From Vitis vinifera (lineage: Eukaryota > Streptophyta > Magnoliopsida > Vitales > Vitaceae): a stretch of 64,000 nucleotides of DNA. How positions within the stretch are numbered: the stretch's first letter is position 1; every line of letters begins with the position of its first letter. The notes under the pieces are model-generated. The model was given only the letters and a program-made list of their open reading frames with translations. It was not told the origin of the DNA and did no database searches. Both the position numbers and the translations under genes were made by a program. Shown here piece after piece: positions 1-14,075 of the stretch. The DNA is taken from the NCBI RefSeq assembly GCF_030704535.1, contig NC_081807.1:5125001-5189000 (forward strand), read 5' to 3'.

Positions 1-1875
1 AAATGATTTTATTTTAAAAATAATAAAAGAGGTGGTTAAAGGGAGAATAGTTTGGAGCGACGCTTAAAATATATATATTTTAACGGGGAATTTGCATGTA
101 AACTCCATAATCTTATATTTTGTTGGTGTGAAAGATCATTTTAGCCCAAAATTCTTCGGATTGATCATTATGCAGTCGTGTCGTCCCTGAGCGGCAGTGG
201 GCGAAAGTCGGATGGGTAGGCAACGCCGCAACAGTCTAGCTCGGTCCTTCCAAGGACTGGCCCAGCCCGACACATATGATCACTATGCGTCTTAGGCTGG
301 CATGGCTTGGTAGGCTAGGCTGAACTTGGCGGCCCAGTAGACCCAAGTAGCCCAATCACTAATTTTGAATTTCTTATTTATTTATTAGTTTCCATTTTAC
401 AAGCTTTCTACCATCCCAATTCTAATAATATAAATTTTCTTTTTTGAAAAAAAATAGGACATGAATATTCTCCATTTCCGATCTCCGTCTTCTTGAGATT
501 TAACACGGAAATTAACACACAATATTTCAGATCATTGAATTCAAACTCATCTCAAAAAATAAAAATAATAAAATTAAAATAGATTACATACTGTTTAAAG
601 AATACGCAGTCATGAGAGATTCCCTTCAATTTATAGATCTTAAATCCTTGATCTCTTCTTCTTCTTATCAAACTTTAATACACAGAATTGTTTTCTGTAA
701 TTGATGGAAGAGAGCACTCACCGTACATGAAGAGGTTTCTGTATATATATCTTATTGATAAGAGAAGAGGGCTAAGAATACACGTTCAAAACCGTTCTAA
801 ACGTATTATTCAAATAACTGCTTTTATTCCAAATAATAATAATATTATTATTATAATTTACCCACTCCATCAAAGGATAAATATATTTATAACAATTTAA
901 ATATTTTGGGTATTCTTTTAATTGGTTAAACACTAGGTTAGTGGGCCACCCACTTAATTTTAACGTGGAAATAACATGTCTGTTAGGCATGCTTTAGGAT
1001 CATAGTCCATTAACCCTTATTTGAAAGTGGCTTCAAAAATAGTTTTTGAAAACGTTTTTGTGATATTTTATAAAATAAATAATTTGTTTGAGAATCAGAA
1101 ATGTTTTTACTTTGTCTTTTACATTTTTAAAATAAATTTTATTTATAATATTTTATTTTAAATTATTTTTTATATTTATATAATTAATTTTTTAGGTTAA
1201 TTTTACTTCATTTTTCTAATGTTTTGGTTGAATATGTTTGGTCTCATTGATTTGAAATTCTATCGAATATCTCTTTTATTTAAGTAAAAATAAATAAATA
1301 AATAAAAATAATAAAAATATATATATGATAAAATTTCAAACTAACGGAAGTTAAATATATTATCCAAAACCTCGAAAAGGGTAAATGAAATTAATCTTTA
1401 TTTTTTTAAAATAACTCTCAAAAACTCTTTTTTAGAGAACAAATATCTGAGTTAAAAAACAATACCAAAATTTATGATAAACTTGTTTTTTTCTTCATTA
1501 ATTTTTCTTCAAATTTCATTTGTCTCTACTTCCATTTGCAAAAAAAAGTCTCAATGCAAAAAAAAAAAAATCATTATTTATGTTTGATTCCATAAAATAA
1601 ATAAGAAAAAAATATTAAAATTAAATTTTTATATTTAATTTCATTATAAAAATATAAAAAAATAATTAAAATTTGATGTATTTTAAAATTATTTAAGATA
1701 AATGAAATATGTTCGAAATAGCATATAATTTAAATCCAGCAAAGGCAAAATCACAATTTTATACCTCCAACATTTCCTTTCAAAGGAAAAAAAATTTCTA
1801 ATCATAGATGTAACATAAAGCAGATTCATTGATTTCTTCATGGTGAGAAAAAGATGAAGCAGAGGAGCACACCCA
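1..1875. other. AT-rich intergenic DNA with a GC-rich patch
   Basis: No coding region is supported here. The stretch is mostly A/T runs. A GC-rich island at about 165-355 contains repeated GGCCC/GGCTAGGCT-like words of the kind seen in old plant transposable elements, but I cannot assign it to a family. From about 1020 to 1200 the sequence resembles the AGTTTTTGAAAA / GAAATGTTTTTA family that recurs at 6139-6513 and near 21000, so it is probably a decayed MITE. Positions after about 1740 are likely 3' flank of the carboxypeptidase gene on the minus strand. Confidence 0.5.
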
Positions 1876-4176
<2,301 letters not shown>

Positions 4177-4185
4177 TCAGGGACT

Positions 4186-4196
4186 TCTCTTATATC
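4186..4196 (-). promoter_or_regulatory. TATA box of the carboxypeptidase gene
   Basis: The minus strand reads AGATATAAGAG about 50-60 nt above the ATG at 4137. With a usual 30-nt spacing, transcription would start near 4160, which supports the 4137 start codon. Confidence 0.5.
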
Positions 4197-4199
4197 TAT

Positions 4200-7100
4200 C
4201 TTTTTTTCTTTTCTTATGCAGTACATTTAGCTGCCCATTTGTTGATGATGATAATTGTATCAAATTCAGTGGCCTTTCCCAATGGTTGATGATGAATTGA
4301 AAATGTCTTCCACCAATGGTGTTCAAAGATTCTCTCTGCAGTTTCTAATGCTTTCTCTTTATGAGGAATTTGGATTGGTCCTTTGCTAAATCCATGGGGC
4401 CTGCTGTGGACAAGAAATTGAAATAAAGGCTGGACATATGTGATGGAGGTGTAGACTTTTTAGTAAGAGAGTAAATAGTAGTTGTCGTCTCACTGCTGTT
4501 TAGTGTTGGTGGGAGGCACATAATGTAATAAAGTTATTAAAAGAAATGGGAGACATGCTTTTTCCAAGGCCTCTTTTTTCTCTTTCCCATTGTCTTTCTA
4601 TTTGAGCTTATTAGTTAGTGGAAGAACATACTATTTGGATTTCATACTTGGGTCCATCTTGATCATATCCTTAACAATATCTTTGGAACATTAATTATAA
4701 TTTTTATAATATAGTAATATTTTTCATAATATCAAGTTATAGTATTAAATAACTTTTTTCGATATTGTATTGAAGAAGTATCACTAATTTAGTGATATCA
4801 TGCGTGCATCCTAAGTTTCATTTATTTGTATCCATATTTTATTTATTTATTTTATACTTAATATTATTTATTTGTATCTTTATTTAACAAAACTTAATTT
4901 TATCATATACATTCAACAATCCGTAAATGAAATTTGATAAGTAATATTTTAATACCTGAACATTTTCTTTTTCTCATATTCTGTTTTACAAGAACATACT
5001 ATTAAAAATACCTCCGACATTTTCATTGATGCCAAAAGAGAAAATGTCACTACTATTAACATTTCACGATTCACACTTAAGAGAGCATTTAACTTTGATT
5101 TTAGAAAGTATTTTTAACTTTTCTAATATTAAAATGTCAAAAATTTTCAAATGTTAATAATATTATAAACATTTTTTTAAATTATTGTCAAACAGACTCT
5201 TAATAATAAGTAAATATTTAATCAAATTAATGACATTTTTTTATTTTCTTAAAATATTTACATTAAAAAATTATTTTAATGCATTATTGATACCATTGAA
5301 TGGGGTATTATTATTATTACCATTTTCAAGTACTAAAATATGACTCAAAATGATTGTACTTCATTTGCTTGCATAACTTGTCACATCAAATAATGCAGCG
5401 CTATAAACTATTGTTAATCACTTCAATCTTTAAATAGATAAGATAAATATTGCTAAGTTATTTGGCTTGTTAAGGAAAAATATTATATTTCAAAAAAAAA
5501 AAAAAAAAAAAAAGAAATAAATAAAAAGGAAGGTGGTCCAAAGGTCACGGTTTGCACATGACATGCGCGACCTGCTTTAATCCACGAGATTTCCTAGCAT
5601 GTGCTTTACACTCTTCTTGCTAAAGATTAAAAAGTGGACTAAAGATGGTATCAATAGGATATATAATTCAAGTCGAATTACTTTTCATTTAAGTTATGTT
5701 TGGTTCCCGTGGAAATTTGAGGGAAAAAAAATAAAGAGAAAAAGTAAAGGGAAAAAAATTGAAGAAAAATAGAAAATAGATTAAAAATTAATAAATTATT
5801 TTTATATATTTTTTCAAACTTAATTTTCTTCGTTATATAAATATTAAATAATTTTAAAATGTATATATTTCTAATTAATTTTAATTATATTTAATTTTTT
5901 TTAAGAAAATTATAGTAAAACTAAATATGAAAAAATCATTTTCCTTTTCACTTTTTTTCTTTTCATTAGCACTTTCTGATAATTAAACTTAACCTTAAAC
6001 TTTGATCCATCGTAATTTATTTATATCTTAATTTCATTTGTATATTGATACTATATTTCTATTACCTTTTTTTGATAAAAGTTCAAATCATGCTCGGAGC
6101 CAAGTGTTAAATTTTTTAATAAATTCAAAGAAAATTTAGGGTTTGTTTGGTAATTACTTTTCAAAAACAATTCCAAAAAATAGTTTTTGAAAATCATTTT
6201 TTAAATTTTAAAGAACAAAAGTTTGTTTAGAAATATAAAATGTTTTTAACTTATTTTTATTTTTTTAAATAATTTTTATATCTAGTGTTTTATTTTTAAT
6301 CATTTTACATATTTATATAATTATTATTTAAAACAGTTCTCATAAAATAAGTGAAAATAAAATAATAATAATAACTAAAAGATATTATTTGAAAGCGTCG
6401 TGTTTTCTGTTTTTAATAACAGAAAATATTTTTTTATTGTCAAATGTATTTTTTATGTTTTTTTATTTTGAAAAATAGAAAACTATTCTAAAAAATGATC
6501 CGTAAACAAGCCCTTAAATTTTTTATTTTTTTATATTAAATAGTTTTTTTAAATCACGAATTTTTTTTAATAAAATTAATTAAATAAATATAAGAATTCT
6601 TATTAAATTAAAAAGTGTTCATAAATTCTAAAAATCAGATCAAATAACATCTTAGAATTTATAGAGAATATTATTAAATCACAAAAAATACTTACCCCAA
6701 ATTAATTATAAATTCAACCACCTACAATTAAAATGGGTTGCTGCTTGAAAATATTTTCTGATTTATATTTTCAAAAAACAGAAAATAATAAGGACTTTAT
6801 AAGTATAAGAAAAAATAATAATTTTTAAAAACCATTAAAAAAAATACAAGTATTAAAAAAGCTTATTATCTTAAATAAAAAGGTTTATTTTTTTGAATAA
6901 AAAATGGTAAGCACATAGAATCCAAGGTGTGAACGTTTTCCCAGAAGAACCCTATGCCAAAAAACAAATGGAAAGCAACGGAAGCCTAAGCCACGTGCTG
7001 GGAAAGGCGCGTGGAGATAGGGTGGATGAAGAAAGCAAATGCATGTGCTTGAAAAGCAAACCATGATTGAACATCTCCCTCCCATCATGGCTTTACACCG

Positions 7101-8100
7101 TTTGTCTCTTCCCCTTTTTCCTTTTTTGTTTTTTTTTTCTTCTTTTATTTTTGCCTCAACTGTCTAAACAACTTGATCTTTTTTTAATTTTTTCATTCAA
7201 TGTCTTTCGTCACCGTTGAATCCGAATCAGTTAGCGTCATCATCCACGCAAAAATTAACTTATTTTAATGTACTTCTTATTTTTAAAGTTTTATCCTATT
7301 TTAATGTACTTACTTTTTAGTTTTATCCCAACTTTTTTTAAATAATTTTTTAATTTGAGAAAGTGAGAATTTTTTGATATCTTAATTTTTTAAAATATTT
7401 TTCTTTTAAGATAAATTATTTTTATTTTAAAATATAAAAAATATTAAAAAAAAAACATAAAATAAGAAGTATATGCAAATAAAACCTTATCTTTTCAAAA
7501 AAAAAAAATTACTTTTTTTAAAAATAAAATAATGTATGAAGTGCACGGTGTCTTAATCTTTTAAAACAATTTATTCCCAAAATTGAACTACCAAAGATGT
7601 GTTTTCCGCCCCTTTAATTTTTGTTCGACAACAAAAACAATGATTCTACAACTGAAAGAAAAGAAAAAAAGGAAGAAGAAGAGCAATACATGCATTACAG
7701 GAAGAGTATACGCTCAAAGAAACCTCATAGTGAGAGGAGGAGAAGCATGAAGCTTCCAGCCCCCCACTGTTTTCACAAAATCACAAAGCATGTTCTACCA
7801 CCCAAAAGGTGAAACATTCCCAAACAGGTCCTTACTTTCACACGGTGCAATCTCAATAAACAATACAAAGAAGTACAAATTATTAGACTCGTATAATTGA
7901 AAAGAGCCCAAATAAGAAACCCCCGTCTATCTGACATGCTTGTAGGTCCATGTCAATGATGGAGGAGAAGCACATGGAATTAGATCATTTTTTGCTTCAT
8001 CCATCACCTGTTACTAGGGTTTTTGTTTCATCCATAGCCTACTCAGCAAAGCATCACAGCATACCTCAAATTTCTGAAGGACGGTTAAAATAACATCCTA
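4200..8100. other. intergenic spacer, AT-rich, with MITE remains
   Basis: No gene is supported. The stretch holds A/T homopolymers (for example an A run at about 5491-5513), a Tourist-like MITE (6139-6513) and a decayed member of the short GTTTGATAATGATTTTAG family at about 5088-5210. The interval 6885-7088 has an open minus-strand frame of 67 codons with no recognisable domain, and I do not call it. The end nearest 8100 is probably 3' UTR of the RNA-binding protein gene. Confidence 0.5.
6139..6513. mobile_element. Tourist/PIF-Harbinger-like MITE, 375 bp
   Basis: The ends form an imperfect terminal inverted repeat: GGGTTTGTTT on the left and, read from the right on the other strand, GGGCTTGTTT. 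The element is flanked on both sides by TTA (6136-6138 and 6514-6516), the three-base target duplication typical of PIF/Harbinger elements. The inside is AT-rich with no coding capacity. Decayed relatives with the same internal words lie near 1021-1200 and 20990-21290. Confidence 0.6.
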
Positions 8101-8272
8101 ACAATGGTTACAAGATGTCAAAATTGAATCCAGCTACAAAAATTCATCACACTACAAACTTGGAACCAATTAAATTCTATCAAACTTTGTCTTTGTTTTT
8201 TCGATAACTAAAATTTAAAAGTCTGTCCCAGTAAAACTTGGTTTATTGCCAGTGATGGTTGGCGTACCCATG

Positions 8273-8487
8273 CTAAGAAGCACCATAAGTTGCAGCTGCA
8301 GCATACATGTTTGGATCATTCTGTGGCATTGCATATCCATAGCCGCCACCATACCCCTGCCCTCCATAATATGCCCCATTCCACTGGTTATTGGAATCAT
8401 TTCTCCACTGCCAAGTTACAATGTAGTTCAAACAATCAAATAAGGCACAATCCAAGGATAAGAGCAAGATGATAGAAAGCAAATGTG

Positions 8488-8519
<32 letters not shown>

Positions 8520-11500
8520 ACAAATCAATGAGAAAATGCAACTTGTTTCACTTAGGAATCATTGATGCAAATTATTGATTCTCGTGCAATACAAAGTAAA
8601 CCTCATTGCTTGACAACAAAAACGAGAGTATATTTCCAGAATATGTTATCATAGACTATAGTCATTACCGCAGACCAGAATAGAATAACTAAAAGTGAGA
8701 TGGAGGAATAATCTCTAGTTGACTAAGGGAACCTTCATTAGGAATCTAGATGGAAAGTGCAATTACCTGCTTGCTTGCCGGATTACGGCCCCATGATAGA
8801 CGAACAGTCTGCTTGCCAATAACAGTCCCATTCAATCTCTGTAGTGCATCCTCGGCACTGTTTCTGTAAACAAAGACAACAAACAGGGAAGGTTATGCGC
8901 CTATCAAATCCATGTTAAAACATTACCCAAATTATTTTTATTAAGAAAGGCCTTTTCCACTCTTTCAACTTCTCCCATTACCGCCAAACATTTACCACTT
9001 GAGCCACACATCAAGAGTAATTGCAGCATCCATTATATTCCTTTTACTTTCCAACATTTTACTTAACATAAATAGTGAATATTAAATTTGAAAGATAATA
9101 CTCATAAATGATATTGAATGAATATCTAATGGCAGGCTAATACAAATGTAAACTCTTGGCCATAATTTTACACTGTATATTCTACTCTGTTTAATTAAAA
9201 AAGGAAACAAATAGGTAGACAAACTGGGAATTTAACAATATAAAAAAAGTGTACCTGTTAGCAAATTGTACAAATCCACATCCTTTTCCAACTGGTATTT
9301 TTACAGATACAACCTCACCAAACTGAGAGAAAGACTGCCTGAGATCTTCATCGGTGACCTCAGAGTCAAGTCCTCCCACAAATATCTACAATAGAACATG
9401 GATTAATGAAATAAATAGAATTTGTGCTAGTAAATGCATCAGGGGAGAGCTGAACTCACTGTTGTATTAGTTGAGTCGCCATTAGCCTGGGAACCTTGGG
9501 CCACTGCACCATTTGATGCATTTCCACCAGCCAAAACCAAAGCTAATTGAAGAAAATATAGTTAAATTTTTTGGTCAAATTCAGATCAGATGTGTAAAGG
9601 CATTAAATCAACTCCTTTCCGATCTACAATTTTAATCATCTACAAAAGCAGGTTCAGCACTTCAAATTAAGAAGAATATGCGGATATGCAATTGGCAAAA
9701 TACAGAAAGAAGAGGAAGTATTCCAAGTTCAGAAAAAGTAGAAGTTCTGGAAAGGACTTATCTATATGTAAATCATGCAGCAAAGTATACAAGACAAACA
9801 GCTATGGAGAGAATCAATCAGCATAAAACAAAAAAATCAAATGTACTTTATGTAAAACTCACAGATCAAAGATATTGCAATATGATTTTAACACTCAGAG
9901 AATGGTATTACCTTGTGAAGAATACTGTTGTTGATAACCAGATGCCTTCTTGGGGGTGGCCACACCAATTCTCATGGGCCTACTTGAACAATAGATGCCA
10001 TTCATTTCATTCATGGCCCTTGACCTCTCATTTTCATCACCAAACCTAACAAAACCATAACCTTTTGAGCGGCCAGTGTTTGAATCAGTGACAACCTTTG
10101 CACCTTTAACAGATGGATATCTAGTAGCAAAAGTTTCCTGCAATAATGCATCTGTAACATCTGAAGCTAGATCTCCCACAAATATAGACAGATCAGAACC
10201 AGCATCAGTACGTCTATCACCCGTGCTGAAAGTTGCCCAATTGAGGCGAAAGGGCTGCTCTGTATTTGGCATTAGGGTTCCATTATAGCTGTGCAAAATT
10301 TTCTCAGCTGTAGCACGCGAAAAGAACTCAACAAATCCATATCCCTCAGACTGTCCAGTCTGCTTATTACGAATTATCTTTATGGAAGAAACCTGCAGAG
10401 TTCATAACACCAAAAGTGAGCAAGCTTGGGCATGGTGTAAAAAATTGAAAGCAGAATGTGCTGGTTGGGAAATATTAAACGGCCAAAATGGATGGATGAT
10501 TGTCTTTGTTATCAGAATGTATCCGCAAGTCAGAAATGGTATATTCAACGATTCACAACAAATGTGGTAGATACAAACTGACAAGTACAAATGTCAGATG
10601 CAAACTATTATCTCACATTCAATTATATATGCAAGTGCAAAGGTTTCAAATTTGGAAGCAATCTCACCCAAGAAAACATGTGTCTTAAGGAAGAAATCTA
10701 GAATCACATAAATCAACCACCAAAATCATCTAAAAAATTAGGACTGAGGACTCAATGATGAACCGTTCAAGTACTTTGCTGATGAGCTTGTCACTTTCTA
10801 CTCTCCATTGCAAGCAACAAGCATAGAACTGGAGATGTACTGCAGTCAATGGGATTCCATATCAAAAAACAGCCATTAAAGGAAAGGGGAAGTCACCAAG
10901 ACAATGTATTAATGAGGATAGATTGCTGTGGCTTTTGTCAATATTTTGGACTCTAAGCATCACACTTTTGAGGCTTTGATCAGGGGAGAGAGCTTATATC
11001 AAAATTCTAAATATGCAGCCCTTAGGATGAAGGTGCCTGCCATTTTCTCAGGCACATGTGAAGCAAGCACCACCTTATTTTCCACTTAGATCATGCCATA
11101 TGAGTGACCAAGAATCTAATCTAGAGCAGCAAGATTTCATGAAAATGTCAGTCATTATTTCATGTCTGAACAAAGTCTAAAATGGGTAACATTCATGTTC
11201 ACAGAGACGTTAGGCTGAACATCTGTATTTTTTGAGAACACGGCCTGCATATCGCATTCCCAAATGCCTTATGCATGATTGCTAACTATAGTTAGATCCT
11301 ATAACCATATTGAAGCTGAGGTCATCCAAGAGAAAGAGGGAAACCCTGAGAGAAAAAGGGGCATTCAGTTTCTGTGATTAGGTTTCCTCTCTATGCTTAA
11401 TTAATCATGGGAGGTAGTGCTACAAGGGTTTCTCCAGTCGCCTTCTTCTGCAGGATCTGCCAGCTGGAGGGACATGCTTTGGAGGAAGAGTGCAGCATCA

Positions 11501-12813
11501 ATATTTTACACCAACATAGGGAAAGACTGGATGCAAGAATCTAAGGAAGATTGATTTAAAGGCAGACAGCTGAACTGAGGTGGAGTATATAAAATCAATA
11601 CACGATTAGAAATTTAAAAAATAAAAGTGTTAAGAAATAAGAAAGAAAGTAAACAAAGCAGGCCTCTTCAACAAGGCCAGCTCATTGCCAAGCAAGGCAC
11701 CAGAAGTAAGGAGTCGTTGCGCCTTGGGCCTAGCCTTTAACAACTAAGGCATACAGATTATGGAGTTTATTTCAGTTGTTTACTGAAGGGCTATTTTGCA
11801 CACACTCCTAATGATGTATATCGGCATTATCAAGGATTTGGATGTAATTTTTGAACATATACAAATGTGATCCGGATGCAAAAATTCACGAACTTACATT
11901 ACAAGAAATTAAAAAAAAATGTAAAACTCAAATACATTCACGCTGCTACGAAACCAATTACTGTACCTAATATTCCAAGCTCATGAAAAACATCCCCAGC
12001 CCACAGCCAAATCCATTCATAAATCTTAAAAGACTTGACTATATATAGCACTTCTATTGAAAAGCCAAACACCAGAAGTCTATTTATAAAATAAATGTGT
12101 CTAATACACATCACAAAAAGCCACTATTTACAGTTACAGAAACATTCTTTAAACACACAAAATCTAACATTTATATCAATGTTTTTTGTTGTTTCATTAA
12201 TACAATCAACCTTAAATTGGAACTTAATTCAGTCAACAAATCAAAACCAATAATGGCATATTGCTTGTTATTTCACATAATCATTTCAACCATCAAACAC
12301 AATCTAATGACTCGTTATATAGAATAAAGTCCTGAGATAAAGGCCGCGCAAGGTTGCTAAGAAACAGATTTGATTGAAAATTCCACATCCGTGGATAGCG
12401 AAAACCTTGACCCAGAACCTAAAACTTATTCGAAATCTTTTCAATATGAAATCCAAATCCAAACCCGTTTCCAACCAAATTATGAGATTTGGTCATTTGC
12501 GCCTCTGATTTCTGCCCATTCTTGCAACCAAACACAACCACATCCAGACCGAAGAAGAAAATGAAAAAGAAGAAACCTTAACCTCGCCGGTGTGACCGAA
12601 GCAAGTACGGAGGTAATTATCGTCCATCCATTGATGGAGATCCCCGACCCAGAGGGTTTTAATCTCGTCGGTTGATCCGTGCATCTGGTGCTGAGGTGGC
12701 TGATTCTGGTACTGCTGTGGAGGTTGAGGGTGATGGTAAGGCATGTAATGCTGCGGGTACATCATCTGGTGCTGCATCACCATAGCCGCCGCAGGGTACT
12801 GCATAGCCATCCA

Positions 12814-12850
<37 letters not shown>

Positions 12851-12900
12851 ATCCACTGTTGATGGTCTTGGCTCATATCGCCACCGTTCGATGTCTGCAT
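8273..12900 (-). CDS. RBP47: RBP47-like RNA-binding protein with three RRMs, six exons
   Basis: Nuclear, shuttling, oligouridylate/poly(A)-binding protein of the plant RBP45/RBP47/UBP1 group, linked to pre-mRNA handling and stress granules. Exons: 12900-12583, 10392-9912, 9542-9460, 9385-9255, 8863-8767, 8407-8273; phases join to 414 aa. Order: Gln-rich N terminus with an uninterrupted Gln run of about 12, RRM1 (KTLWVGDL, GYGFVEF), RRM2 (LSIFVGDL, SKGYGFVRF), a short linker, RRM3 (IFVGGLDSEVTDEDL, GKGCGFVQF), then WGRNPASKQ and a Gly/Tyr-rich tail. The VTDEDL and IPVGKGCGFVQF wording is RBP47-like more than RBP45-like. Intron 1 is long, about 2.2 kb. The ATG at 12900 is chosen over an upstream in-frame start because upstream residues are not family-like. 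The stop is followed in frame by a short family-like tail (see findings). Confidence 0.93.
12813..12850. repeat. coding CTG/CAG microsatellite
   Basis: About twelve GCT/CTG triplets in a row. On the minus strand they encode the poly-Gln run in the N terminus of the RBP47-like protein. Length variation here would change protein length without a frame shift. Confidence 0.9.
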
Positions 12901-12999
12901 CGTCACCCTCTTCTTGATCTCTCTCCTCTCTACCACTCGGGAATTTGCAGAATTGTAGAGAGGAAAGTAGAGAGAGAAAGGGCCAAAGAGGGAAACAAA

Positions 13000-14075
13000 G
13001 TGTTGTGGGAGAGGGATATAAAGAGCGAGCCTGTGGATCTTGATTTTCACATAGTTTATAACGATATTGCTTTCTAGCCGTTGATTCTGATGACCGTGTA
13101 ATCCACGGTTGTCACTTTGCCCTACAGATACTCGTGTGGGCCCTCGTCTTTGGCACCCCACCGCTTATGTATTTCTTTTCCCGTGTTGTCTCGTTAACAG
13201 AGGATTTTTATTATTAATCTGAGCCCTTGATTCGATTGCAATGATTCATTGGACGGTGTAAAATAGTGCCGCACGTTTAAGACCGGGTATCCTACCGACG
13301 ACTTTTTCATCCTTTCAATTTCCAAAATATTTTCATTTTTCTTCACAATTTTTCGTTTTTCTTTTCTAGTCAAATTTTCTATAATGAAGGGAGTAAAATT
13401 TATTTCATTTATTTTATTTATTTACTAATTAAATATTTTATTTTATTTTAAATAAATAAAACTTTACGCATGCATGCATGCCTTTTTTAATTAATTGTTT
13501 AATTTATAAATTGGGTTTTTTTTTTTTCAAATTATCTTGCGAAGGAGACATGTGAATGATTGAAAAGTGGCATCCTTTTGCTTTCATTGATCAATGAGGA
13601 ACTCTGTCAGACCAAGTCCAGTCAAATAAGGGCTGTTAGGCACCTCAACTGTCCTTCATTTGCGAGTCAACCATGTCCCTTTGGACCCTCCATTGGCTTC
13701 TTCTTTACTAAGACCGCGTATGACACAACCTTTTCTTACAATCTATGAAAAATCTATGCTTTCTCTTCTGAATTTTACACAGAATTGAAGGAAAACAAAA
13801 GGGTAACAGGAAACAAACTTTCTCTGAGGATCAGGTGGAAGAAAAACCAGAGTCCATCCATGAAAAGTGGGTAAAAAAAATGAATCAATTGAATAATAAT
13901 TGGGACGTGGAAAACTGAAGCTAGGGGGCAAGGCAACACATGAAAGTGCTGCAGACAAAATTTCGACAGGGTGTCCTGCTGGGTGTTTGGCTCCTGTGAC
14001 TGGAAAATAAATAATTAGGACAGAGAATGTGCTATTTACATTTGTCACAGGGGCTCAAGCTCAGATTTGGTGAAG
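13000..14075. other. spacer between the RBP47-like and sulfotransferase genes
   Basis: It holds the 5' flank and promoter of the RBP47-like gene (to about 13300) and the 3' flank of the sulfotransferase gene. There is an AT-rich centre at about 13320-13520 with a palindromic GCATGCATGC at 13469-13478. I see no further coding region. Confidence 0.5.

Noticed and set aside
7621-7812. 63-codon Glu/Lys-rich frame upstream of the RBP47-like 3' end
   Set aside because: It starts with TTG, is low-complexity, and lies in the gene's probable 3' flank.
12901-13161. Upstream in-frame extension of the RBP47-like protein
   Set aside because: The residues are not family-like, and the ATG at 12900 gives the normal Gln-rich start.
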